Shown piece after piece: positions 12,218-23,900 of a stretch of DNA of 64,000 nt. Origin of the DNA: Gremmenia infestans (lineage: Eukaryota > Ascomycota > Leotiomycetes > Helotiales > Hamatocanthoscyphaceae); contig JAFEVB010000022.1 in the NCBI GenBank assembly GCA_032629725.1, forward strand, positions 310,001 to 374,000, read 5' to 3'. Below the pieces are notes generated by a model. That model ran no database searches, was not told the origin of the DNA, and worked only from the letters and a program-made list of their open reading frames with translations. The position numbers and the translations under genes are program-made. Every line of letters starts with the position of its first letter. Within the stretch, counting starts at the first letter, position 1.

Positions 12218-13640
12218 ATGCCCAATATCACCGAGGGCGACGGAGAAGCGCTACAGCTACCTTCTTCCTTGGATATCAAGTACGTGCGGTGGGGCCCGTG
12301 TACCGAGTTTTGAAGAGAGCAAGCATAAGGCTAATGAGTTCAAAGTCCTCTTCAACTTTTTGATATTGCCAAGTCTGAAGGCAGACCACTGTATACTTCT
12401 GCTCCTATGGTCAGGTATAGCAAGGTATATATCTTCTCTTTCCGTACATGTAGATTCGGAAGGAGGGTGCTAATGCGGGGTCGTTATGTAGTTGGCATTT
12501 CGAGAAACTGTAGCCGCATATGGAACGGATTTGACTTGGACACCTATGGTACGTTCCTCCCCTAAATGAGGAGGTGCATGGACAGCTTGGGCTCATGAAA
12601 TGGAAACGCAGATCCTGGCAAAGGAGTTCAATCGTTCTCTCTTTGCACGTGATAGTGGTAAGCACGTGATATAATTACATCTATCCATCTCCCCTCCTTT
12701 AAGCAACAGCCGCCGGTCTTGCTTTTCTCTCTCTTGCTAGTCTAATTTCTACCGCAGACTTCACGACATCTCCAACGGCCCCGCCAACAATCGTCCAGTT
12801 CGGCTGCAACTCACCAGCTGAGATTTCCCGCGCAACTACCCTACTCGCCCCGTATGTCAACGGCATCGATATTAACTGCGGGTGTCCGCAATCATGGGCG
12901 TGTGCAGAAACTCTCGGAGCGGCTTTGATGCACAAGCGGGAATTGGTAGCATCCATGGTCACGGCAGCAAAGAACACACTTGGTACCCCCATCCCATCCC
13001 CACAATATCAATGCAATTCCCTCACCTAACACTTTGGCAAAACCCCCCAGCTTCGCTCGGGTACTCAGACAAGAAAACAATCTCCGTAAAGATCCGCATC
13101 CACAAAGACCTCCGCCAAACCAGCGACTTCATCAGGACCGTCGAAGCCGCCGGCGTAGATTTCATCACCATCCACGGGCGCACGAGGAGCACGCCCTCGC
13201 ACCAGCCCGTAGATCTCAACGCCATCGCCCTCCTCGCAGCACACACGACGGTGCCGACTCTATCTAACGGCGATGTGTTTTCTCTGGCACACGCACTCGA
13301 ACACGTGGAGGCTACAGGTGTCCACGGTGTGATGAGCGCACGGGGCATCCTTGAGAACCCCGCGCTTTTCTTCTCCACAGCGCACTCCACATCCACATCT
13401 GAGGGGTGCAGTTGGGGGGTTGTGGAGACGTTTGTGAATAATGCGATTAGAGCGCCGATCCCTTTCAAGTTGATTGTGCATCATTTGAGTCAGATGTGTG
13501 GGAGCGATCACTCGCAGAGTGGGAAAACCCTGCTGACGAAGGAGCAGAGGGGACGGTTGATGGCGTGTACGGGGTTTGGGGAAGTGATTGATTTGTTGGA
13601 TGAGGTGCGTGAAATGGAAGGGGGGTTGAGAAGATATTGA
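12218..13640 (+). CDS. DUS4: tRNA-dihydrouridine(20a/20b) synthase, Dus4 type
   Basis: This flavoprotein reduces uridine to dihydrouridine in the D-loop of tRNAs. Proposed exons are 12218-12279, 12346-12424, 12492-12548, 12612-12657, 12758-12982 and 13069-13640, giving 346 residues. All junctions are GT-AG and restore frame. Joining exons 1 and 2 gives DINPLQLFDIAKSEG, then APMVRYSKLAFR (FMN-binding N-terminal signature), TWTPMILAKEFNRS, VQFGCNSP, and DINCGCPQ with the catalytic Cys. The last exon carries KIRIHKD, ITIHGRTRS and SNGDV, the usual Dus TIM-barrel motifs. APMVRYSKL points to Dus4 rather than Dus1-3. Five introns crowd the first 850 bp, with exons as short as 46 and 57 nt. The 3' end faces the aldo-keto reductase gene across 115 bp. 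Confidence 0.9.
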
Positions 13641-13755
13641 AATATGAGAATGGACCGTTCTTTCGTATTTAAATCATATTGTAATTGAGCTCGAGGGCTA
13701 TCATTTAAACGCCAGATCCTTTATGGATCTATTCCCATTTTGTGCAACCGCTAGC

Positions 13756-14779
13756 TTATGCCTCCTCGGGCCAAACGTCGTAGCCAAAAGTATCCTTCAT
13801 GTTCACAAATCTCGATTTGCGACCCTTAGCAACCTTATTTACAGCCTCAAATTCTTCATCGGTCAACGATATCAATTGAGCATTGCTCTGAATTCGCACT
13901 GGATTCGAGCTCTTGGGCACAACAGCATATCCCCTCTTGATACCCCACGCAATCAGCACCTGCGCTAGAGAAACACCCTTCTTTTCTGCAATGGCAATCA
14001 GATCCTTGTTCGTAGACACTTTCTCACCAGTTCCAGGAACTTGGTCTTGCGAGCCGAGCGGTGAGTATGCCACTGGCACAATGTTTTGCGAAAGACAGTA
14101 TTTGATGAGGTCGTCTTGCGGCAGGAATGGGTGGATCTCAATCTGGTTGATGGCTGGTTTGACCTTGGCATATGCGAGAAGCGAAGCGATCCCTTTCTCG
14201 GTCCAGTTGGATAACCCGATGGACTTTGCAAGTCCTTGATTGTAGAGGGCTTCCACTGCTCGCCATGTCGGCTCTTGGTTCTCGGTCAGGTCCTTTTTGA
14301 TGACATACTGCACGAAACGTAAGTACTTTGTAGATCTGAAGCAAATGAAATCATACCTTTCCATCAGGTCCGATTTTGACACTGTGGTCTGGGTTCTTCT
14401 CAGCCGCGATTGGCCAGTGTACTAGAAATGCATCGACGTAGGGTGTCTGCAGCATTCTGAGGGAATCCTTCAAACTCCATTCTACGTCCTCTGGTTCGTG
14501 CAAGTGGTTCCACACCTTGGTTGTGATGAAAATATCCTCTCTCTTCACCGAGGGGTTGTTGGACAGGAATTCTCGCATCCCAGACCCAACTTCTCCCTCA
14601 TTCTGGTAGAACCATGCGCAGTCCAGATGGCGATACCCTGCATTTAGGGCGCTCACCACTGCCTTGTGTGTCTCTCCTTTGCTGCCCTCGTTGGCAAAGG
14701 TGCCGAATCCAAGCGCTGGAAGGGACACACCATTGTTCAGCCGGATGATTGGACCTGTAACTGCTGGAGCTGCTGCCAT
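13756..14779 (-). CDS. aldo-keto reductase (NADPH-dependent)
   Basis: Two exons, complement(13756-14307, 14357-14779), give 324 residues. The intron is 49 nt (GTATGA...GTGCAG) and joins PDGK to YVIKKDL. Start ATG 14779 (MAAAPAV) matches the usual family N-terminus; the frame stays open upstream without adding homology. Catalytic-tetrad positions are visible: Asp and Tyr in RHLDCAWFYQNE, Lys in ITTKVWN, His in LVHWP. Later motifs are GLSNW, QIEIHPFLPQ, AYSPLGS and VVPKSSNP with the NADP-binding Lys/Ser. This family reduces aldehydes and ketones to alcohols. It is closest in style to fungal Gcy1/Ypr1-like or glycerol dehydrogenase enzymes, but the substrate cannot be read from the sequence. Confidence 0.92.
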
Positions 14780-15328
14780 ATTGTGTGGCTGGTCGGATAC
14801 GGTACGGGCGTGGGAAAGAGAAATTCGAAGGACTGAGGTTATCTTGAAAGTGGGGGCAAAGCTACGGGAACTGCTGTCCGGTAATTGCAAATATGTAAGT
14901 TAAGTAGTATCTGAATCGCGGCGGTGAAGGAATTGAAGGCTCTTTACGAGGTTTTGTCGGACCGTGGTCGAGCATACGTATCAATTTGCAACAAGACGGA
15001 CGACGCGGCGGCGTATGACGTCTAAACTAGCCCCTCTATTGGAGATCTATGCAAGAGTCAGCCTTGGAGGGGTGATTCGAGAGATGATCAAGGGGTGGAG
15101 GGAAAAACTTTGTCGCTTAGAGTTAGAGTCTTCTAGTCCGCGTTTGGCGCCGGTTGATTTGCGCCTCCTTAGTCTCCTGCAAGTCAACGACACTTGTCTC
15201 CCTAAGACTCCATAATATCCCCTACGGCAGTACTTGATCGGCTTTACTATCTCCCAATGAAGCATAAGGTGCACGAGAAAAGGGGACCGGACAACGTGAA
15301 ATGTGGAAAACTCTCATTTGGGCGTTTC

Positions 15329-15410
15329 GGTCATATCATGGTAAATAACACCCATGTCACTCAACGTCCGGTCATATCACGGTAAGGAACGTCCATGTCA
15401 CTCGACGTCA
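15329..15410. repeat. 41-bp direct tandem repeat, two copies
   Basis: Copy 1 (15329-15369) and copy 2 (15370-15410) both begin GGTCATATCA, continue with GGTAA and CCATGTCACTC, and end ACGTC. They differ at a handful of positions. They lie about 540-620 bp upstream of the HAD phosphatase gene. They may be duplicated regulatory DNA or a small minisatellite. Confidence 0.8.
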
Positions 15411-15826
15411 GTCGTGGATCTGCCACCTCTTGCACCCCTGCCTAACGCCATCATGTCCTTCACCAACGAATAGAACCTATTCCCCTATCCGAATGGTCGG
15501 CTTTATGACCTGATTAAAATTCCCTCTGCCTGAGAATATGCAAGGCTACTCGAACTAAATGCAGAATCCTTCAGCCTTTGCATCAACTTTGATCCGCTTT
15601 TGATAAAGCTTTTCTCCCAAGGCTACGATACACTGGATCACTTTGTTTCAAGATTCAGCTCGACACCAGAGGTATTTGAATAATGTGGAGACTCATTTGA
15701 TAAGGAGACGAACGGACAGAAGATTCCAACTTCACATGTTACGGCCACTTGTCCGCTTTGAGTTGAACTGTCGACTTTCCCATCTCCGACTGTTCTCTAG
15801 CCTTGTTTCCGTTCGGTTACTGCTGA

Positions 15827-15832
15827 TATATA
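15827..15832 (+). promoter_or_regulatory. probable TATA box of the HAD phosphatase gene
   Basis: TATATA lies 115 bp upstream of ATG 15947 and is followed by a CT-rich stretch typical of fungal transcription start regions. An out-of-frame ATG at 15843 is so close to this box that it probably precedes the transcript start. Confidence 0.4.
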
Positions 15833-15946
15833 CAGTGAGATCATGTCCCAAGAGGTCGCTTTCTCTCTCATTCCTCACTCTCCTACTTCCCAACTATCCA
15901 ACGTGAAAACTTATCATACTTTTCATCAAACATTCATACTTCCAAC

Positions 15947-17455
15947 ATGCCTGCCTTCGAAGACAAAGAACTCGGCGCTGACGGCCAAAGGCCTCAAACT
16001 CCTTCCTCCACGAACCCTATGGTTGAGCACTTGCACAAGGTCTTCGTCAATGGATCACCTGCAAAACATCACAACACACTGGAAATTCCAGGCGAGAATG
16101 AGCACGGTGGAGCTATCGAAGTTCCAGCAACCAGATCTGCCATAGCAGAATCAGAAGCCCTCATGCACTCTCTAAGCATGTCTCCATCTCAAGTCGACCG
16201 ACGAGGCTCTCGTAACAGCTTCGGGGCTTCATTGCCAATCCCAAGATCAAAGCGTCAATCCCGCCTCTCTGCTGTTGCAACTGCAGATGGAAGACCAACA
16301 AGACCCGGGATGCCGGCCATCCAGCCTACTCGAGAGATTCTTTCGTCGCAGTTGCAGGATATGTCGTCGGTCACGACATCTGCTGCCAAGAACATGGCTT
16401 TCGCCTTTGATATTGATGGTGTGCTTGTCCACGGTGATCGCCTGATCCCAGAAGGGAAGCGAGTTCTTGAGATCCTCAATGGAGACAACGAGCTTGGCAT
16501 CAAGATTCCCCACATTTTCCTTACAAACGGATCAGGGAAACCTGAGGCGGCCCGATGTGCTCAACTCTCAAAGATTTTGCACTCCCCAGTCTCGACTGAA
16601 CAGTTCATCCAGTCCCACACTCCCATGTCAGCGCTGGCTGAATACTACGAGACTGTCCTCGTCGTTGGAGGAGAGAACTACCAATGCCGCGAGGTGGCCA
16701 GGGAATACGGGTTTAAGAACATTATTGTCCCCAACGATATTGTTGCAGCACAGCCCACCATCTCCCCACTAAAGGAGTTCTTCACTGCCGAACAAAAAGC
16801 AACATCCAACCCGAAGGATTTCAGCAAAATCAAGATCAACGCCATCCTCGTCTTCTCCGACTCTCGCGACTATGCCACCGATCTTCAAATCATCATGGAT
16901 CTGCTCCAATCTGAAGATGGCGTACTGGGCACCATGGCCAAAGACCCAGTCTCGCAGCGCATCCCCATCTACTTCTCCCAGGGTGATCTCCTGTGCCCCA
17001 CCGAACACCCCGTGCCCCGAATGTCACAAGGCACCTTCCGCATCGCTCTAGAAGCCATTTACAAAGCCGTCACCGGTGTCGAGCTTGAGCGAGTCGTGTA
17101 CGGCAAGCCCGAGCTGGCCACGTACAAGTATGCTGACGAGGTGATGGCTTCATGGATGGGTACTATCCACAATGACGAGCGTCTCCCCGAGAACATCTAC
17201 ATGATCGGCGACAACCCACAATCTGACATTATTGGAGGCAACATGTATGGGTGGAACACTTGCCTGGTGCGCACTGGCGTGTTCCAAGGAGGCGAGAACG
17301 ACGAGAAGAACCCGGCCTCCTTTGGGGTGTTCAAGAATGTTCTCGAGGCAGTCCAGACTGCGGTGAAGAAGGAGCTTGGAGAGGACTTCAAGTTCAACTG
17401 GAGCGACTCCATGAATCCCGTAACTGCTGGTCACTCTGTTTCAGCCATCGAGTAA
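15947..17455 (+). CDS. HAD-superfamily hydrolase, CECR5/HDHD5 type
   Basis: A single exon encodes 502 residues. Residues 1-145 are a Ser/Pro-rich leader that may hold a mitochondrial or regulatory segment. At about residue 150 is FAFDIDGVLVHGD, HAD motif I with the nucleophile Asp (DxD), followed by FLTNGSG (motif II). VYGKPE supplies a motif III-like Lys, and MIGDNPQSDIIGGNMYGW is motif IV with the acidic Mg-binding pair. Class IIA HAD proteins of this form (yeast YKR070W, human HDHD5) are usually mitochondrial, with an uncertain phosphatase substrate. The family assignment is strong; the reaction is inferred only as phosphoester hydrolysis. Confidence 0.92.
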   Translation: MPAFEDKELGADGQRPQTPSSTNPMVEHLHKVFVNGSPAKHHNTLEIPGENEHGGAIEVPATRSAIAESEALMHSLSMSPSQVDRRGSRNSFGASLPIPRSKRQSRLSAVATADGRPTRPGMPAIQPTREILSSQLQDMSSVTTSAAKNMAFAFDIDGVLVHGDRLIPEGKRVLEILNGDNELGIKIPHIFLTNGSGKPEAARCAQLSKILHSPVSTEQFIQSHTPMSALAEYYETVLVVGGENYQCREVAREYGFKNIIVPNDIVAAQPTISPLKEFFTAEQKATSNPKDFSKIKINAILVFSDSRDYATDLQIIMDLLQSEDGVLGTMAKDPVSQRIPIYFSQGDLLCPTEHPVPRMSQGTFRIALEAIYKAVTGVELERVVYGKPELATYKYADEVMASWMGTIHNDERLPENIYMIGDNPQSDIIGGNMYGWNTCLVRTGVFQGGENDEKNPASFGVFKNVLEAVQTAVKKELGEDFKFNWSDSMNPVTAGHSVSAIE

Positions 17456-18634
17456 ACGGATGGATTGGGGTACGTATAGGGATGATTACCACGATTTTTC
17501 TTTTTTTCAATCATAAACCCGCAGCATAGCGCTAGATGAGATAGTGGTGTTTCCGAGGTAGATTGGGGTCAGGCGTTTAGAATACCGCATCGCTCCTGAC
17601 AAGTGAGCTTGATGAACAATTGATTTTACATTTTATACCAGCCACCAGGCAAATTTTCGTGCTCGTGCGTGATGTGCGTTACTGTTGCCTTGTTTTCTCA
17701 TTCTGCTGTATCCAAATGTCACGTGTGCCCTCTCCACATTGCGGTTTGTCACGTTATTCGCTCACTAGGTGTCAATGCTGTAAAATTGAATGCAAGGTGG
17801 CTTTGTTTGTACTTTGGCATTCATCGCTGTCAGTGTATTATTACCGCTGTCTGTTGTGGCTGTAGATGTTTGGTGGGTGACTGATTGATTGTAGCGCATA
17901 AGCTGCATCAAAGTCTTAGTAACTATGTTACTGTCATTATCGTATAATCCCTCCTTCCCAACGACCTGCATTTCTTAATATCTCTTTCACTACTATAGCA
18001 CCGAAAAGAACGTATATGTTCTTGGGTTGAGATGTACGGATCTCAAGCAAAGTCTAGCAGTTGTTCTTAAAGCATATTCTCTAGAGCCTGAGCCAGTGCC
18101 AACCTCTGTATCAGGTATCACTTCAACTCGCGATTCCTTTTATTCGTGTCTTCGTTCAATAACAATGTATAACGATATAAGGTTTTTGGAAGTGATTGTG
18201 TGGAGAATCTGATGCCTAAGATGCCAAATTGCTCTCAAGTAAAGGTAAGAACAACCTAGGTTCTGCCTTCTTGCCAAACCAAACCAGTAGAACGTCCTAA
18301 AAAGGAATTGAATACACAACATACATAATAGGACTTGGAATAACAGGCGATCGAACATTCACTCTCTTTTATTAATTTAATGCCCAGTTGCTAGCATCGC
18401 TAACTGCTTTTGCACTGGCCGAGTCGAGAATCAGCCCTTCTTCTACAATATCGCATTGTATATCAATCACAAGTAGTCATTCCTACAGTTTGCCTCCCCA
18501 CACTCATTGTATTCAAAGAACATTCGAAGTCCGTCTCGACTATTCCAGTACTCTCATAAACTTGATTCTTCGTCTTCTGACGACCAGCAAACACCCCCTC
18601 TCGCTGTTTTGGACGGCGACAAACACACCACACG
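17456..18634. other. intergenic region
   Basis: No gene was found. Several short frames exist on both strands (for example 17620-17884 +) but lack any conserved feature. The last 200 bases are CT-rich and lead into the gene at 18635. Confidence 0.5.
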
Positions 18635-20169
18635 ATGTCAGTTTCGGAGGAATTCTCGTCGACACCACCTTCCCAAGAACGGGTGAAATGGATTCCCACA
18701 GCTCCTTTATATTCATTTACTCCACCCAAATGTACCACGCCGCGACGCGTATCAGGTAAGTAACTTTGCGGAAGTCATGTCTTTCAAAGGGTGCCATGAA
18801 AGAGAATAAAACTGACACTACTTCATCACAGAGGAGTCTGCTGTTGATTTTGAAACGGATTTCCCGCCCCTGGGAACGCACGGCAAAGTATCAAGAAAGC
18901 GAAGAACGTCTACGCAGTCATCGACGACCTTTACTTCTCCCAGGGATCTGCCGCCAACGCTCATGCGTATCATAACGACTCCACCCCCAGAGCCATTAAA
19001 AGTGCTCTCTCCCACGCCTAATAGAAATCCAGTGTCAACCTTCATTGGCCAGACGATGCCAGATCTTGCACCCAGCACCCTATTTGCAGAGCCAGATCGA
19101 ATGGAACAAATTGAGGCGCCGACCCCAACATCCACAAGACCCACGGACATGGAGCCTCAACCCTTAACAAATCGCAACAAGTCGCCCTTCTACCCAGCAC
19201 ATCCCACAATCATCGACGGCCAATCTCTCCTGGCAGCGGTACGGGAAAACCCTGAAGCCATCTACCTGAACATCTGCACCTTTATGCACAACCTCAACGA
19301 GGCCGAAGCCCAGCTCAAAAGTGTCACTGAAGACTACCGTGGCGCTATCCGAGACCACGAGTGCGAACGAGCGACATGGGATAAATTCCTGAGAGTTGAA
19401 AAAGCCAAGCAAGTCGTGATATGGAAATTCATCGACAGATTACAGAGGGGCGACGCGAAAGACACTTCTTCTGGACCACCTGCAGACAGTAAGAAGAAGA
19501 AGAAGAAGAAGCAGGCTGATCTTGGTATCTATGGGAACGAGAACAGGAACACACAGTTGACAGAGGCCGTAAACGAGGCTATTAGTATTGGGGAGAACTA
19601 TCCACCGAGCGTGCTTCCGGTTTTCGATACAACGAGTAATGGAAGTGGCATGGCCGGATCGGTGGAATGGCCAATGGGCATGGATCCCAGCGCGGTACGT
19701 GTAATTGATATCCCCCCCTTTCTTCCCCCCCCTCCCCCCTTCCTTTCCTCACAAAACACAAGAAAAGAAAATCAACTCACACCTCGCACGCACATAGCGA
19801 ATATTCATCCCCGTACCACCCATCAGCCCCAACAAAATCATCCTCAAGCGAAAACCCTACGGTCTATCCTCCTCCACCATCAAGCACATAATCGGCATGC
19901 TCCCCCCGCGCTTCTACGGCGTGTGTCCCTCGTCCCTCATCTCCTCCGCTCCCTGCCCCCTTTCACCATGCAACCTAGCCCGCATCTGCGACTCCTACAA
20001 CGACGAGTCTCGGGGAATGGGCTGCGCGCTCATCCTGAGCGGCAAGCCGTGCCGCTACGTGCACGAGTACCGCACGTGCGAGTTCGAGGTCGATAAGTCC
20101 CGCTGCTATGTTGGGAGTCCGGGGAAATATGGCAGGGGGGGGGCCAGAGGCGTATCGCATGATACATAG
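18635..20169 (+). CDS. unknown Cys-rich C-terminal protein, last exon probably frameshifted
   Basis: Exons 18635-18755, 18832-19694 and 19798-20169 give 451 residues. Both introns are GT-AG (76 and 103 nt), and the joins read RVSEESAVDF and DPSARIFIPVPP. Residues 1-170 are Pro/Thr/Ser-rich. About 180-240 is a helical charged block, followed by a poly-Lys run (KKKKKKK). The last exon has a conserved-looking globular part: PPRFYGVCPSS, CNLARICDSYNDESRGMGCA, SGKPCRYVHEYRTCEF and KSRCYVG. The spaced Cys suggest metal binding, but it is not a standard CCCH or RING finger. At a run of nine G (20135-20143) the frame leads to a stop at 20167. With eight G it would stay open to 20278 with charged, coding-like sequence. 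I do not recognise the family. Confidence 0.75.
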
Positions 20170-20943
20170 CCAGAAGAGGGTGCATGAATCGCAGTGCGAT
20201 GCTGAGGAGTGGAGGGCTAGGGAGATAATGGCTGAATTGAGGGATGTGCATTTGCAGGGGGTGTATAATGAGCAATGAGCAGTGGAAGGGGGGTGGGATG
20301 ATGACCTATGACAGAGCGTGGCAGGGAGGTTAATACGAAATGAGCGGACGTCAGTGATATGTAGTTGGGGAGAGCGAAAATATATTTGAAAGGGAACTGG
20401 AGTTACGGCGTTGGGAGTATGCACAGCTGTTGGATGGAAGCAAGCGTATGTTTGTCGGAGTACCCATGATCTGTACTTAAAGCTATATACCACTCACGCA
20501 CAGCACTGAGTGAGTGTTCTTCACAGCCTCGTTCATGCGTCTTGATGAGGAGGATATACTCGATCCATACCTTTCGAAGAAAAAGAATTCACATAAATGA
20601 CCTCAAGCTTAATCTTGATTTCAAATTTCATTCATGAGTTTTGGATATCTACATATTCCTTTGAGAAACTTGGCATATATAAACAAGCCTTGTCTTGTTG
20701 GTTCGTCTCAAATGAAAGTGAGGACTTGAAAGTCACAGGCACGTGACTAACATCCCTATTTATGCCATTTTCGATGTTTTGAGCAAATTGCTAAAGTCTA
20801 TGAGTCTATGTAAAATTATTGAAGGCGTTAGTACAATACTTAGGTTATACTTCCTCTTTGAATTCTTTCTTCTGATAGTCGATACTATACTGTCCGTTTG
20901 GGAGGTTGGTTTGGTTTAGTTTTGTAAAGGAGCTTTGCTTACC
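20170..20943. other. 3' region between convergent genes
   Basis: The first 110 bases are the out-of-frame continuation of the preceding gene (see the G9 finding). The rest separates two convergent genes, and I see nothing coding in it. Confidence 0.5.
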
Positions 20944-23900
20944 TTATTTTAGCAGAAACCTTGCTGCTTTCCCAGAGCCATCCATTGCTTCCCCATCCAT
21001 AATACCGTGAATATAAGCAGCTCCAACAAGTTCATAAGAAGCCTTCTCCTCGCCGTCTTCCATGTCATCAATCTCTTTCCCTTCAAAACCAGTTTCGTGC
21101 GCGCTGTCCTTTCCACGTTGCAATGCTTCACTTCCATCCACTCTCCTGACCACAAAAGGCAGCCCGGATCCCTCAAACAAACACACCTCATCACCCACCA
21201 TACACCCCTGCATAAACAAACCCATCCTCCCCTTCTCCGTAAGCCCAAACGCACGCCCCGCACAAGTGATATTAAGATGTTTGATACACTCTTTCAGCCT
21301 CCGCACCATATCCTCACCACCAGGAATAATATCTAGATTAAGACCCCCGTAGCCCAAAGCCATTAGAATAGTTATCAAACCGAGATCCATCAGCGGCACA
21401 GGGCGTACAGGCGCGTCGGGGAGCGTGAAATCAAATGTAGGTTGTGAAAGATCTGCGAGAAGCGTGCGTTCGAATATCACACGACGGGCTGCGAGAATGG
21501 TGGGGTCGTGCCCGTCGTTGGGCCCGAAGCAGAGTTGGTACCAAGATACTAGAAGAGTGGTGATGGAAGTAAAAGGGGCCTCTGGAGGTGAATCGAGGGG
21601 TGTGGAGGGGTAGACACGGCCTATGTTTTGTATGCGATCAACGGATACACCTTTGAGTACCAGGATATTATTGTCTTCATGGATCAAGAAATTCGGTAGC
21701 GTTCCTTTCGTGGCGCCATAAAGTGTTGTCTCATTCATGGTTTTGGCCATGGCGTTGAGCCTCTTCAGTGCCCTCTCTTGTTCTGGACGTCCACTGAAGC
21801 TTATTTCGTCGTAGCTTTGCATATCTGCCACATCCACCAAGATATCTTTCAGCCTCGGATGCTGTAAAAGCTCGAGGGTGCCATCGTAGCCAATCAATGG
21901 CAGACATGGTGGATCTTCGAGGCTCCAATCTGGCACCCATGATGGAAGATTTGAAAGTCGGCCACGGCCGTAGGTATAACCGGTGCCAGCATGGGCGAGG
22001 AAGTCCAGGCGGCGGTTTTCGGGGCCGGAGGAAAGAAAGTGCCGTGCCACACTGGTGAAGAATTCGGAAAGTCTTTTTGAGTAGTCAGGGGTGTTTTGAG
22101 GATTCACGTTACCGAGTATTCTGCTTTTGTTTAAGAGGTCGTTGAACACCACGTCTTCCGCCAACCCTGAAAGATTGAGCAGGGCGTAGACACGATCTTG
22201 CGTGTTGGTTGCTTTGAATCTGCAGCCGGAACGAAACATGCGAATCAGGTAGAAGAGGAGAGATAAATGCTGATCCTCTGCCGAATGCATTGATCTGAAT
22301 TCCTCCATGATCCTGATATACTTGATTTTGAGAGCATCTGACCCCGAAGAATTAGGATCCTTGTTTTTTGTCAAGGAGTACAGCTTCCGCATGCTCTGTG
22401 GTTCGCTCTCCACTGCCATTGCAAACCGGGAAAGGGTGACCCAATCAATTTCTGCATTGCCGTATCGCACTACCACATTGCTAGACATAACCTCTTGGAC
22501 GACCCATGATCGTTGAAACCAACCATGTTGTAGCAGTCTCTGCAATGCTTGCCATGCTGGTTCTGGCGCATCCAGTGAATAGCTAGACGAACCCATTACT
22601 CCACTCAATCTGGTTCTGATCCAGAGCCGTCGAGCTAGGCTCAAAGCCAGTGTACTTTCCTGGTCAAATCCCAGCCAGACAGTTACTTGTTTTGCATTTT
22701 TATAGATGCCAGCCATAATCGCTATTTGCTCGGCTTTATCAGCATTGCTCGATTGATCAATACAGATGGCGTCGATCCAGAATTTCTTTTTTCGCCATCT
22801 TGATCGTAAACCCTTGAGAGCAACAAGAGCTGAAGAAGTGGTCCTGCATTCTTTACCATTGAGTATTATAGTGGAATTGGCCTCGCTCGAGCCCCAGACT
22901 GCAAGATCGCAAAGTCAGCGTTACTTGATCGAGAAAATTTGGACTGGAAGTATTTAAAGTCTCAGGACCTCCAAAATATTAGAAATGAGCATTGGAATTC
23001 ACAAATCAGTTGAGATAAGGTATTTTTCGAAAGCGTGCATACCATAAGAGACTGCAGTATATTTTGGAGCAGCTTCAAGGTTATACCACGACATGCTGCA
23101 AGTTATGACTTGATCTTTAGATGTAGAAGGGTCGACCTCTAGAAGGCGAAAAAGGCGGGGAACAGACCCTTCGGCCTTCTTGTTCGATGGTGAGATTTTG
23201 GTCTTTGAGTTGCGGCTAATCATGAAGGACTGAAATGTAGGCCCGTATTGGGCAAACCCATGGACGGCTGAAGTAAAATATGGATTGCAAGCCAAGTAAA
23301 ATCCGTCGAGAGTTGCGCCCACAAGCCTTCTTATATGCGCGATCCGTTGGGGGAATCCCATTCTTCGCCAGGAAACTCTTCCTCTGCGCACTCTCAGTAT
23401 CAGCAGCAGTGCCAAGTGATCTCTTGCTCTGACGACGGACTCATCAAGCTTTTGAAACTTCTTGACTATTCCAAGATCTCCGAACCTCGTGAATAAACCC
23501 CCCACAAGCCCACCAATTGCAGCTCTGTTCTGCCCAACTGCTACGACCAAGACCACAACCAGATATGGAAGATTTCGCACAGCCATCTCAAGTGGCGTTG
23601 CGACTGCTGTGATTTTCAGGCATCTGATAAAAAAGCCTGTCCAGGTCTCGTTTAATCGCATGGCACTCTCCTGCTTCAGGACCTCCTTGTCTTTAGTAGC
23701 GAGCCACCCTGAGAAGAACTGAGCTATATCCCAGTCCCTGCTGAGAATCAAGAAAACCAGTTGCCCAAGCCAAGGCCGATTTTCATCTAGTTGGAAGAGA
23801 TTGAAGATCGTTTCGAAAAGCAAATGCCAGGCCAGTGCTGGGCAAAGAAGTAGAATCAGGATACACAATTTTCGCATCTCGTGCCATTGCAAATGATGAA

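Larger units (their letters stand above)
14780..15946. other. divergent promoter region of aldo-keto reductase and HAD genes
   Basis: No gene was seen. The region carries a 41-bp tandem duplication (15329-15410), a TATATA element (15827-15832) and pyrimidine-rich leader sequence before the start at 15947. Confidence 0.6.

Noticed and set aside
15329..15410. CRISPR-like or transposon-end interpretation of the 41-bp repeat
   Set aside because: Only two abutting copies without spacers, and no terminal inverted repeats; a simple tandem duplication explains it.
15843..16145. Upstream out-of-frame ATG frame overlapping the start of the HAD gene
   Set aside because: The ATG lies 11 bp after the probable TATA box and so is probably upstream of the transcript start. 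The frame also has no protein-like character.
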